DNA of 54,408 nt, taken from contig DATFDP010000143.1 of NCBI GenBank assembly GCA_035252015.1, positions 1 to 54,408 of the forward strand. Direction: 5' to 3'. The notes beneath the pieces are model-generated. The model searched no databases. It worked only from the letters and a program-made list of their open reading frames with translations, and was not told where the DNA came from. Numbering within the stretch: the stretch's first letter is position 1; every line of letters starts with the position of its first letter. Of this stretch, positions 44,729 through 52,579 are shown piece by piece. The DNA comes from JAICWP01 sp035252015 (GTDB taxonomy: Bacteria; Acidobacteriota; Terriglobia; Terriglobales; Acidobacteriaceae). The translations under genes and the position numbers were made by a program.

Positions 44729-45029
44729 GTGCGTGCGATTTTCCCCTACTTCCCGCGCGGTGAACAATCCTGGCCAGCGCCTGCGTGTAGGCTTCCATCA
44801 CGTCGGGTACAACGCGGCTGTAGACAAACAATCCATGCTTGCGCGTTTCGATGAGACCAGCATCCTGAAGTACCTTGAGATGATGCGACACAGTAGCCGG
44901 CGTCACCCCCCTCAGGGAGACGATTTCGCCGCAATTCATCTCTTCCCGGGCGGAGATGGCCTCAAAAATTCTGAGCCTGGTTTCATCCGCCAGCGCCTTG
45001 GAGATCTGCTGAATCTGCGAGCGGTCCAT
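44715..45029 (-). CDS. ArsR-family transcriptional regulator
   Basis: 104 residues. The winged helix is clear: SKALADETRLRIFEAI, then TPATVSHHLKVLQDAGLIETRKHGLFVYSRV. No CxC metal-binding pair is present, so it is probably a non-arsenic member sensing another signal. It is transcribed divergently from the SDR gene, with a perfect 9-2-9 palindrome between them, and probably represses both itself and the SDR gene. Confidence 0.88.
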   Translation of the reverse strand: MDRSQIQQISKALADETRLRIFEAISAREEMNCGEIVSLRGVTPATVSHHLKVLQDAGLIETRKHGLFVYSRVVPDVMEAYTQALARIVHRAGSRGKSHAHGQK

Positions 45030-45098
45030 AGCCTTGCGGGTGCAGCTTACCAGAGATTCGTGCCTCTCTTCGCTAAGTTCAGAATCATGAAACTTTAT

Positions 45099-45118
45099 AT
45101 TTAGATGCTCATCTAAAT
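45099..45118. promoter_or_regulatory. ArsR operator (perfect 9-2-9 palindrome)
   Basis: ATTTAGATG-CT-CATCTAAAT between the divergent arsR-type and SDR genes. Size, symmetry and AT-rich ends fit ArsR-family operators. It lies 70 bases from both start codons. Confidence 0.7.
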
Positions 45119-45187
45119 GCCCGAGCGTTGAAATTCACACAGTTTGTTGCCAATTCGACGCTGAAATCAGTTCGTTTTGAGGGGATT

Positions 45188-45940
45188 ATGAAACGGCTCG
45201 AAGGCAAGGTCGCGGTGGTAACAGGAGGCAACAGCGGAATCGGATTAGCGGCCGCGAAGCGGCTGCAGGAAGAAGGCGCGCAGCTGGCTATTACGGGACG
45301 CAATCCGCAAACCCTGGCCGAAGCGCAGAAGAACATCGGCAACGGAGTGCTCACCATCGAAGCCGATGTCGCCAAAGGCGAGGACCTCGACCGGCTGTAT
45401 GCCACTGTTTTCCAGAAGCTGGGCAAAATCGATGTACTGTTTGTGAACGCCGGCATTTACAAGTTCGTTCCCATAAGCAGCACCACGGAAAAACTCTTCG
45501 ACGAATTGTTCGATATCAACGCCAAGGGCGCCTACTTCACCATTCAAAAAGCGCTTCCCTTCCTGAACGATGGCGCCTCCATCATCCTGAACACCTCCAT
45601 TGCCGACGAGAAAGGTATCGTGAACAGCTCGGTTTACTCGGCAACCAAAGCCGCGCTTCGTTCTTTTACCCGCTCCCTAGCGGCGGAACTGGTGGAACGC
45701 GGAATTCGGGTCAATGCCGTCAGCCCTGGGCCCATCTACACGCCTGCCGGCTTTGCGCGCACCGGCCTTTCCACAGAAGAGATGGACGAACTGGCGAAAA
45801 ACCTTCTCAGCCGGGTTCCGATGAAGCGCTTTGGCCAGCCGGAAGAGGTGGCGGGCGCGGTTGCCTTCCTCGCCTCCTCCGACGCTTCGTTCATGACGGG
45901 TGCCGAAATTCCCGTGGACGGCGGTGCCGGCCAAATTTGA
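45188..45940 (+). CDS. Short-chain dehydrogenase/reductase (SDR)
   Basis: 250 residues from the ATG at 45188. It is a classical SDR: GKVAVVTGGNSGIGLAAAK (TGxxxGxG cofactor loop, about 8-20), NAGIY, catalytic Ser in NTSIADEKG, YSATK (YxxxK), and a C-terminal FMTGAEIPVDGGAGQI. The Arg of ITGRNPQ after the second strand suggests NADP(H). Divergent regulation by the ArsR protein suggests response to a small toxic or redox-active compound. The substrate is unknown. Confidence 0.92.
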   Translation: MKRLEGKVAVVTGGNSGIGLAAAKRLQEEGAQLAITGRNPQTLAEAQKNIGNGVLTIEADVAKGEDLDRLYATVFQKLGKIDVLFVNAGIYKFVPISSTTEKLFDELFDINAKGAYFTIQKALPFLNDGASIILNTSIADEKGIVNSSVYSATKAALRSFTRSLAAELVERGIRVNAVSPGPIYTPAGFARTGLSTEEMDELAKNLLSRVPMKRFGQPEEVAGAVAFLASSDASFMTGAEIPVDGGAGQI

Positions 45941-46007
45941 TTCCAACAGAGGTCACGGGCAAATGTGGGGAAGTTCTCAACTGTCAGTTTGCATCTCCTG
46001 AACGCCC

Positions 46008-46059
46008 CCGGACTTCAGTCCGTGGAATCAGACGGTGGTTTGAACTCGGGCTTTAGCCC
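46008..46059. repeat. REP-like hairpin pair
   Basis: CGGAC-TTCA-GTCCG (46009-46022) and GGGCT-TT-AGCCC (46048-46059) lie 25 bases apart in the 172-base convergent gap between the SDR and PspA genes. This is a common bacterial REP wording, unrelated to the RAYT-flanking pair. A bidirectional terminator role is possible. Confidence 0.5.
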
Positions 46060-46112
46060 TCGACTCGGGCGCGGATTGTTGTGCCGCGCCCTCGCTCAGG
46101 ATGAGATGCCGT

Positions 46113-46778
46113 TTACGCGGTCGCGCCCCGCTTTGCCTTCAGCTCCGCCAGCAACCGGTCCAGTTCGTCTTCCTTCTCCAGCGCGGCCAGGCGATCCTCT
46201 ACGCTATTACCGGCGAGCTCGGCTTTTGCCTGGCTCACGGCTGAGGCGCGCGTTACTTTCTCCTTCATGCGGTCGAACCCGGCGCCGTGGTCGTGCTCGC
46301 GCACGCGAAACTGCGCGTCGGTTGCCTTCGACACTGCCCGCGACCGCCGATGCTGCGCTAGCAGCAAGTCGCTCTTGGTCTGCGCCTCCGCCAGCTTCTG
46401 CTCCAGCTTGTGCAGCGCGCCCTTCAGGTTCTCCACCTCCGTCTTCTGGTCGGCCACCTGCTGCTGAAGACTCTCGCCCATCTGACGGTAGCTCATGGAA
46501 CGCTCCAGGGCGGCGCGCGCCAGGTCGTCTTCCTTTTTGTCCACCGCCTTTTCCGCGCGGCGCATCCAGTCGGCTGCGCGCTCTTCGTTTTCTTTCTGCT
46601 TTTTCTCCAGCAGGTGCTGGTCGGCCAGCGCGATGGCCACCTGCGTCTTCACCTGCAAGAGCTGGTTCTGCATATCGAGGATCACCTGCTTGATCATCTT
46701 TTCCGGATCCTCGGCCTTGTCAATCAGGTCGTTGAGATTAGCGCGAATCAGAGTAGAAACCCGCTCTAGTAGTGCCAT
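46113..46778 (-). CDS. pspA: PspA/IM30-family membrane-stress protein
   Basis: 221 residues with no membrane segment. An N-terminal amphipathic helix (MALLERVSTLIRANLNDLIDKAEDPEKMIKQ) is followed by a long coiled coil (about 25-190), as in PspA/Vipp1. These proteins bind stressed inner-membrane patches. A strong ribosome binding site (AAGGAGG, 46791-46785) lies 6 bases before the ATG. It is the last gene of the XRE-NfeD-DUF1648-flotillin-PspA operon, preceded by the hairpin element E. Confidence 0.92.
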   Translation of the reverse strand: MALLERVSTLIRANLNDLIDKAEDPEKMIKQVILDMQNQLLQVKTQVAIALADQHLLEKKQKENEERAADWMRRAEKAVDKKEDDLARAALERSMSYRQMGESLQQQVADQKTEVENLKGALHKLEQKLAEAQTKSDLLLAQHRRSRAVSKATDAQFRVREHDHGAGFDRMKEKVTRASAVSQAKAELAGNSVEDRLAALEKEDELDRLLAELKAKRGATA

Positions 46779-46790
46779 GACAAACCTCCT

Positions 46791-46846
46791 TAGCTATCTA
46801 GCTGACTGGCTGGCTAGCTGACAGTCAAAACCGCCAGCTAGCCAGC
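46791..46846. repeat. Word-built inverted repeat E (flotillin-pspA boundary)
   Basis: GCTGGCTAGCTGAC (46809-46822) and GCCAGCTAGCCAGC (46833-46846) pair at 13 of 14 positions around a 10-base loop. The words TAGCTATC, TAGCTGACTGG and CTGGCTAGC repeat along the left side. The word family is shared with inner element D. In the mRNA the hairpin stands between the flotillin stop and the pspA ribosome binding site. Confidence 0.6.
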
Positions 46847-46853
46847 AGAATGT

Positions 46854-48335
46854 TTACTTCCCTGCCGCCTGCGCCTTCGGCGGGGCATCAGTGCCTTTCC
46901 CATCCAGCGTCGGCGGCGGCCCATCCGGCTTGGGGGACTTGTCGCCGATGAGCCGCACTTTGGAGAACAGCTCCGACATCTGCATGCCGGAAAGCGTCTC
47001 GAAAAGCGCGGGCACCTGCGCCGCCATCTTGGCCAGATCGCCGGTCACCTTGCTCATGCCGGCAGCGTCGCCGTTGCCGGTGGAGACCACGGTGATTTTG
47101 TCCACGTTAGCCAGCGGACTAGCCATGGCGCGCACCACCTCGGGCAGGCTGGTAATGAGCTTGTCCACCACCGCGGCCTGGTTGTACTCCTGGTAGGCCT
47201 CGGCCTTAACGTTCATGGCCTTGGCTTCCGCCTCGCCCTTTTTGAAGATGATTTCCGCTTCCGCCTGGCCCTGGGCGCGAATGGAGGCGGCGTGCCCGTC
47301 GGCTTCCATCATCAGCCGCTGCTTTTCGGCTTCGGCCAGCGTCTCTATGCGCTGGCGCTCGATTTCCGCCTGCTTGAGCACAGTGGCGATCAGCTCTTTC
47401 TCGCGGCGCGCGATCTCAGCTTCCTGCACCTTCACCTGCTGCTCCTTCTCCACCTGCTGCACCTTCACGCTCTCCGCAATCACTTGCTGCTGCATGATGT
47501 TCGACTGGATGTCGTAAGCCTTGTCGGCCTGCGCCTGCTGCCGCTTGGTCGTTTCCTGGTACTGCGCTTTCTTGACCTCCAGGTCACGCTGCGACTCCGC
47601 CTGCTTGGCCAGCGACAGAGTTTCCGCCAGCACGCGCTCCTGGTCGGCTTGCGCCTTGGCGGTGGCAGCATCGCGCGTCGCCAGCGCCCGCTTGATGGCA
47701 GTATCGCGGTCGGCTTCGGCGGCGGCCACATCGGCATCGCGCTTGATGCGGGCCACGTCTGGCCGGCCCATGTTGGTGATGTACTCGTTTTTGTCCCGCA
47801 CTTCCTTAATGGTGAACGAAATCACCTCCAGCCCCATCTTGTTCATGTCGTCGGCGCAGGTGGAGCGCATGCGCTCGGAAACCATCTCCGGCTGCTTGAC
47901 GATCTGCTCCACCGTCAGCTGCCCGATGATGCCGCGCAGGTGCCCTTCCATCACCAGTCGGATGAGCCCTTCACGTTCCTGCGGCGTCTTGGTAAGGAAC
48001 TGCTCAGACGCGGTCAGGATGGATTCCGTGTCCGACTTCACCTTGATCTGCGCCACCGCCTCCACCGTGACGGCCACGCCCTGATTCGTGTACAGGTCTT
48101 GCTGCGGGGCCACGTCGAACGACATCAGCTCCAGCGAAAGCCCGCGGCAGTTTTCGACCATTGGGAAAATAATCGTGCCGTGGCCTTTGATAACGCGCGT
48201 GCCCCGGAAGCCGTACACTACCAGCGCTTCGTGCGGACCCGCCTTGCGATATAACCTTGCCAGCAGACTCATGAGGAGCATGAAGGCAAGCACCATCAGG
48301 CCCACGATCACCCAAACTCCGAATGCCAACTGCAT
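46854..48335 (-). CDS. Flotillin-like SPFH/Band 7 membrane protein
   Basis: 493 residues from the ATG at 48335 (AGGAGG 4 bases upstream). One N-terminal membrane helix (about 4-28) is followed by the SPFH domain (about 33-190; VVYGFRGTRVIKGHGTIIFP, VAVTVEAVAQIKVKSD). A long Ala/Glu/Gln-rich coiled coil (about 195-400) and the flotillin C-terminal region come next. It organises membrane microdomains. The NfeD-like protein two genes upstream is the usual partner of flotillins. Confidence 0.92.
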   Translation of the reverse strand: MQLAFGVWVIVGLMVLAFMLLMSLLARLYRKAGPHEALVVYGFRGTRVIKGHGTIIFPMVENCRGLSLELMSFDVAPQQDLYTNQGVAVTVEAVAQIKVKSDTESILTASEQFLTKTPQEREGLIRLVMEGHLRGIIGQLTVEQIVKQPEMVSERMRSTCADDMNKMGLEVISFTIKEVRDKNEYITNMGRPDVARIKRDADVAAAEADRDTAIKRALATRDAATAKAQADQERVLAETLSLAKQAESQRDLEVKKAQYQETTKRQQAQADKAYDIQSNIMQQQVIAESVKVQQVEKEQQVKVQEAEIARREKELIATVLKQAEIERQRIETLAEAEKQRLMMEADGHAASIRAQGQAEAEIIFKKGEAEAKAMNVKAEAYQEYNQAAVVDKLITSLPEVVRAMASPLANVDKITVVSTGNGDAAGMSKVTGDLAKMAAQVPALFETLSGMQMSELFSKVRLIGDKSPKPDGPPPTLDGKGTDAPPKAQAAGK

Positions 48336-48355
48336 AACGCCTCCTAAGAACCGCA

Positions 48356-49237
48356 TCAATGCGCAAAACTCATGACTGCGTCCAGGTCGTGCACCAGCCG
48401 TTCAGGCTCGCGATGACCAAGGAAAACCTCGCCGTCCCAAAGATGAATGCGAACGCCCTTCTTGCCCCAGACGTAGGCGCGGGTATTGCCCACGCCGCGA
48501 ATGCCGTAGCCTCCGGCCGCGCCCCAAGTGTCAACCGTGTAGTTCCGAATCTGGGACACAGGAATCGTCCTCAGGCGGAAGCCCAGGGTACGAATTTCCA
48601 ACCCGGAGTCGCTGAAGATGTAATGAAAGCCGCTCCAGGCCATGATGACGGCCATCACCAGAAGCATGATCGGCAGAACCAGGACCAGTCGAACCGTCAC
48701 ATTGGAAGCGGCCGCGGCCAGCACCGCCAAAAGTACGACCGGCAGGGCAAGCACCAGCGCCCACAGCCGGGAAGCGTGGACTTCGTCCGCGACCAGGCTT
48801 TCGGCCGGCAATTGCGGACCGCGGCGCGTGCCGATATAAACCACCAGCAGCACGAACAGCGAGCCAAAGCCCGCGATCAGGTAAGGCGCTACGCGCACGC
48901 CGCGCCCGTAGAGGTTGTAGTTGACGATGCTGTCGGCGGCGCCGTAGAGAATGCCAACCACAACGTAGAAGAATCCCAGTAGCGTCCAGGCCGACAAGTC
49001 GGGCTGCGAGGCGCGGTAGGCCGCCATGATGGAGATAGCGGCTATCGCCGTAACTGTAACCAGAGTGAAAGCCAGAAAACCATTGGGCGACATCCAGCCA
49101 TTGGGACGGCCGGCTAAGTCAAAATGCGTGGCCAGGCGCATGGGCAGGCGGTCCCACACGGTGAACAACCGCAGGGCAACCACAGGCAAGCCCAGCCAGA
49201 GCAGCCAACTGAACAACCGATAGAGGGTGCGTCCCAT
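48356..49237 (-). CDS. DUF1648-type multi-pass membrane protein
   Basis: 293 residues from the ATG at 49237. The N-terminal LPMRLATHFDLAGRPNGWMSPNGFL is the DUF1648 signature, with six membrane segments at about 8-25, 45-65, 75-95, 110-130, 155-175 and 182-200. A C-terminal PH-like beta domain follows (IPVSQIRNYTVDTWGAAGGYG, VRIHLWDGEVFLGHRE). DUF1648 proteins are often membrane components of regulatory or immunity modules. It sits 2 bases after the NfeD gene and 20 bases before the flotillin, so it belongs to the same operon. Confidence 0.8.
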   Translation of the reverse strand: MGRTLYRLFSWLLWLGLPVVALRLFTVWDRLPMRLATHFDLAGRPNGWMSPNGFLAFTLVTVTAIAAISIMAAYRASQPDLSAWTLLGFFYVVVGILYGAADSIVNYNLYGRGVRVAPYLIAGFGSLFVLLVVYIGTRRGPQLPAESLVADEVHASRLWALVLALPVVLLAVLAAAASNVTVRLVLVLPIMLLVMAVIMAWSGFHYIFSDSGLEIRTLGFRLRTIPVSQIRNYTVDTWGAAGGYGIRGVGNTRAYVWGKKGVRIHLWDGEVFLGHREPERLVHDLDAVMSFAH

Positions 49238-49239
49238 GG

Positions 49240-49887
49240 TTAGCTGCCTTCCTTGCCCCCGGCGGTGGAACTCGAGGCCTGCTGCGGGGGCGCATCTTCC
49301 ATGCCCGCCATCTCGTCCCAACGTCGCACGTACGCGATCCCATGTTCGTAACGGGTAACCACCACTTCCGAGCCTCTGGCAATGGCTCTGCTGTCCTCGC
49401 TGCGCGCGCCCGCGGCGTGCCGCGTGCCGCCCTGGGTATAAGTGATTTCTCCCGTGCCACCGGCGCGAATGGGACTGCTCACTTTGCCGAGCACGCCCAC
49501 CATTTCGTAGTCAGCGGGATCCATCGGGTGTTCGCTGGCCATCAGTGCTTTGAGAAAAGCGAAAATGATGGCCGCTCCGCCAATACCGCTGAAGAGGGCC
49601 ACTCCTAGTCCAAGCAGGAACCATACGGTTGAATAGCGAGTGAGCAGGTAGCCGGTACCGCCGAACCAGGCCAGAAAGATAGTCAGGGTCAGGAAATTGA
49701 ATACTGACACCTGGGCGCCGCCTCCAGGCCCCACGTGCGCGTGAGGCGCAGCGTGAACGTGCGCGCCGGTGTGCCCCACGTGCCACTTGAAGGGCAAGTG
49801 CCACCGCATCCCGCCACCCAGGAACGAAATCACGCTGAAGGCGAAGCCCACCACAAAGCAGACCAGATAAAAATTTTCCCAGGTCAT
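49240..49887 (-). CDS. nfeD: NfeD-like membrane protein
   Basis: 215 residues from the ATG at 49887, with GGAGG 8 bases upstream. There is one membrane segment at about 6-26, then an unusual His-rich loop (WHVGHTGAHVHAAPHAHVG, about 36-54) that could bind metal. Two more membrane helices at about 62-115 are followed by a C-terminal OB-fold (MVGVLGKVSSPIRAGGTGEITY). NfeD OB-fold proteins pair with flotillins in membrane domains. It overlaps the XRE gene by 4 bases. Confidence 0.83.
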   Translation of the reverse strand: MTWENFYLVCFVVGFAFSVISFLGGGMRWHLPFKWHVGHTGAHVHAAPHAHVGPGGGAQVSVFNFLTLTIFLAWFGGTGYLLTRYSTVWFLLGLGVALFSGIGGAAIIFAFLKALMASEHPMDPADYEMVGVLGKVSSPIRAGGTGEITYTQGGTRHAAGARSEDSRAIARGSEVVVTRYEHGIAYVRRWDEMAGMEDAPPQQASSSTAGGKEGS

Positions 49888-50420
49888 GACTCTCGCCTCC
49901 TTTGCCCGTTGCCTTTGAGAGCCAATTCGGCAGCATGGTTCCCGTGGCGGTGATGCTCGGGCCTCAACACTTGCAGCAGGCGGTCCACCAGATGGGGGGT
50001 TTCCAGAATGGCGCCCAGCAGCACCAGGCAACGCCGAGAATCTTCGTGCTTTGCCGCTTCCAGTAATGCCTGGCTGACCTCAATGTCGCGGCGAAAGCGC
50101 TCGGCGCCGTTGATAAGCCACAGGTCGAGCTTGTCCTCCAGCGCGCCCAGGTCGGAGATCAATTCGTTGTGAAAGCCTTCGGGATCGTCCACCAGGTAAC
50201 CGGGGTGCACCTTGAAGAAGTGCGCCAGCAGCATGCGGGTGGAGTTGGTCAGGTGAGGGCGGGCGCCGCTTTCGATCTGCGAAAGATAGGACTGGCTGAT
50301 GCTCTTGCCCATCTCCTTTTTTACTGCCCGCACAATCTCCTGCTGGGTGAAGGCGCGGCCATAACCGCGCAGCGTGCCCTCGACTTCGCGCAGGTAGCGG
50401 ATTTTCTCGCCCAGCTTCAT
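49884..50420 (-). CDS. XRE-family regulator heading the NfeD-flotillin-PspA operon
   Basis: 178 residues from the ATG at 50420. Residues about 1-75 are the helix-turn-helix: KLGEKIRYLREVEGTLRGYGRAFTQQEIV, then ISQSYLSQIESGARPHLT. The rest is helical (LLAHFFKVHPGYLVDDPEGF and later helices) and may be the oligomerisation or sensor part. There is no ribosome binding site before the ATG. The gene overlaps nfeD by 4 bases (49884-49887). A large palindrome directly in front makes autoregulation likely. Confidence 0.85.
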   Translation of the reverse strand: MKLGEKIRYLREVEGTLRGYGRAFTQQEIVRAVKKEMGKSISQSYLSQIESGARPHLTNSTRMLLAHFFKVHPGYLVDDPEGFHNELISDLGALEDKLDLWLINGAERFRRDIEVSQALLEAAKHEDSRRCLVLLGAILETPHLVDRLLQVLRPEHHRHGNHAAELALKGNGQRRRES

Positions 50421-50456
50421 ATTGCAATCAGCAATAGTAATATCGCTAATTGCAAT
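50421..50456. promoter_or_regulatory. 36-bp near-perfect palindromic operator of the XRE operon
   Basis: ATTGCAAT at 50421-50428 and again at 50449-50456 (each self-complementary) bracket AGC (50430-50432), ATA (50434-50436), TAT (50441-50443) and GCT (50445-50447), which are mutually inverted. Only single-base mismatches and the central GTAA break the symmetry. The left end touches the ATG at 50420. Confidence 0.7.
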
Positions 50457-50465
50457 TGACGTCAA
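50437..50465 (-). promoter_or_regulatory. Sigma70-type promoter of the XRE-NfeD-flotillin-PspA operon
   Basis: On the minus strand TTGACG (50465-50460), a 17-base spacer and TATTAC (50442-50437). Transcription should start near 50430, giving a leader of only about 10 bases without a Shine-Dalgarno sequence. The 36-bp palindrome covers the spacer, the -10 box and the start site. Confidence 0.6.
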
Positions 50466-50631
50466 GGACTCGATCTCCCGCCTCCTCAAACACTTGCAAT
50501 CTGGGCCCTCTGGTGCTGGCCAGCTGCTTGGACGCTTCTACTGCCACTTTGGGAAAAGAACACTGCATGTCTCTGCCCGCGGATGTTGCTGAAACAGTCG
50601 GAAACTCATCTAAGGAAAGGTAGGAAACTGT

Positions 50632-52062
50632 ATGCGTTCGTGGCTGCGAAATCGGCCCCTGCTCGCCTATCTCTTCGCTGTGCTGGTGAGCGGAGTAGCC
50701 CTCGGCGTAGTGTTAGGACTGGAGAAGGTGGTGGGCTACATCCCCCTGCTGTTCCTCGCCTTTGTGGCCCTGGTGGAAGCTTATGCCGGCTTTGGCCCGG
50801 CGCTGTTGAGCGTGGGCATCTGCATCGCCGGCTCATTCTGGCTGATGAACACCCACCTCATCGTCAACGAGCATTTGCACAATTACGCCAAGCTGGCGAT
50901 TTTTCCCGTGGTCGCGGTGGCGGTCATCTATCTCATGGAGACCAGGCGCCGGGAGCGGCAGGCGGCGCGCGAGCAATTGCTGGAACTCTCTACCCTGCTG
51001 GAAAGCATGCCGGAGGCAGTGTTCATCTTCGACCGCAATGCCCGGGTGGCCGACGTGAACCGCGCCGCCGAGCAGATTTGCGTCTGTACGCGCGAGGAAC
51101 TGACGGGCGCGCACGCGAACTTCCTGGCCCGGCACCTGGGTGTGTACAAGCATGAGCAGCCCGCGGCAGTCTCCAGCCTGGCGGTCACGCGGGCTCTGGC
51201 CGGCGAAACCATACAGAATGAAGCGCGCTCGCTTTCCAATCCCGCTGATGGCTCGGTCGTAGATGCGCTGGTTTCCGCCAATCCCATGCGCGACAGTGAA
51301 GGCGAAATCATCGGCGCCCTGCTGCTGGTGCGCGACGTCACCGAAATCAACCAGCTGCAGCGGCGGGTTTCCGATACGGAGCGCCATCTCGCGATCGGGC
51401 AGATGGCTTCCGGCATCGCCCACGATTTCAACAACGTACTTAACACCATTACCCAGGCGACGGCGCTCTTGCAGTCACGCCCCGAACAGAGCGAAGACCA
51501 ACGCTTCTACCTCAGCATGATTGATAACTCCGCCCGACGCGGGGCGGAAATCATCAAGCGCGTACGCGAGTACATTCGTGGCGGTACGGGCGAGACTGCG
51601 CTGTTAGACGTGCGCCAAATTATGCAGGACGCACTGGAACTCACCCGGCCCATGTGGCGCGGGGTCAGCAATCTTTCCGTAATTACGGAATTCCAGCCGG
51701 TGAGCCCGGTGCGAGCTAATGCCGCCGATCTGCGCCGTGTGTTCACCAACCTGATTGTGAATGCCATCCAGGCCATGCCGGAAGGCGGGCAACTGACCCT
51801 GCATTGCGAGGAGCGCGGCGGCAAGGTCTATGCCAGTGTGCAGGATACGGGCTCGGGCATACCCTCCGAGCAGCAGAAGAAGATCTTCTTGCCTTATTTC
51901 ACCACCAAACCTACCGGCACTGGCCTGGGCCTTTCCACCGCGCAGAAGATGCTATTGGCTCACGGCGGCGATATCAGCTTCCATAGCGAGCCCGGCAAAG
52001 GCTCGACCTTTACCGTGGATCTTCCCGCCGTGGCCGTACAGGAAGTGGGAAAAGTGGCGTAA
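50632..52062 (+). CDS. Membrane PAS-domain sensor histidine kinase
   Basis: 476 residues. Four short membrane segments (about 8-98) resemble the DUF4118/KdpD-type sensor. A PAS domain follows at about 118-230 (LLESMPEAVFIFDRNARVADVN). The H-box is GIAHDFNNVLNTITQ with the phosphorylated His at about 262. The ATPase shows NLIVNAIQAM (N box), DTGSGIP (G1) and GTGLGLS (G2), followed by a GKGSTF segment. No receiver domain or response-regulator gene is adjacent, so it is an orphan kinase here. Confidence 0.92.
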   Translation: MRSWLRNRPLLAYLFAVLVSGVALGVVLGLEKVVGYIPLLFLAFVALVEAYAGFGPALLSVGICIAGSFWLMNTHLIVNEHLHNYAKLAIFPVVAVAVIYLMETRRRERQAAREQLLELSTLLESMPEAVFIFDRNARVADVNRAAEQICVCTREELTGAHANFLARHLGVYKHEQPAAVSSLAVTRALAGETIQNEARSLSNPADGSVVDALVSANPMRDSEGEIIGALLLVRDVTEINQLQRRVSDTERHLAIGQMASGIAHDFNNVLNTITQATALLQSRPEQSEDQRFYLSMIDNSARRGAEIIKRVREYIRGGTGETALLDVRQIMQDALELTRPMWRGVSNLSVITEFQPVSPVRANAADLRRVFTNLIVNAIQAMPEGGQLTLHCEERGGKVYASVQDTGSGIPSEQQKKIFLPYFTTKPTGTGLGLSTAQKMLLAHGGDISFHSEPGKGSTFTVDLPAVAVQEVGKVA

Positions 52063-52579
52063 GCGTCTGTTGCTGCATGACCTACGGTTCAGTTCCTGGG
52101 TTCTCCGGCCCATGCACCCGGTTCCGGTTTTTTTCGCCGGTGCCGTAGTCATTACACCACGCCGACCAACACCACTATGGTTCCGATAATCGTGCGCGTT
52201 GAAAGTTTTACCAGGCGCATAAGAAACGGCACCTGCATCAAGAATTTTCCGGGGAATTGTTGGGCCACGGAGGACACGGGCAGGTACAGCACTGCCTTTT
52301 ATGAAATTCTTAGTTACTGGGCCTGAGAACTGCATCTATGTGACAGGTGGTTCCCAAAGTAACCAGTGGTCCGGAACGAAGGGCTTCTGACAAGCGATTT
52401 GAGCCGACACGGCATCTGCCGCTTCTATTTATGTGCAGAGAGTTGCACTGGGACCGCATGCAGGTCCGGCAAAAAGGGGCCTAAGAACATTGCTCACAGT
52501 CAGTTACAAGAAACAATCGGCTGGCTCCGAAGGTGCTTACCACAGTAAGTCAGCGTTCTAACTGAAAGCGGGGTGCTTC
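52063..52579. other. 517-base intergenic region after the kinase
   Basis: CCGG-TT-CCGG followed by a run of T near 52118-52135 could end the kinase transcript, with an alternative 7-bp pairing across the T-run. GGACC and GGTCC around 52450-52468 can form another small hairpin. I see no gene, tRNA or riboswitch motif I can name. Confidence 0.3.

Noticed and set aside
47292..48254. Plus-strand open frame of 320 codons across the flotillin gene, Leu/His-rich
   Set aside because: Antisense reading of a Gln/Glu/Ala coiled coil gives an artificial Leu-rich protein.
52063..52579. Possible c-di-GMP riboswitch or other structured RNA ahead of the small membrane protein
   Set aside because: I could not match conserved GEMM or other riboswitch core bases; only small generic hairpins are seen.
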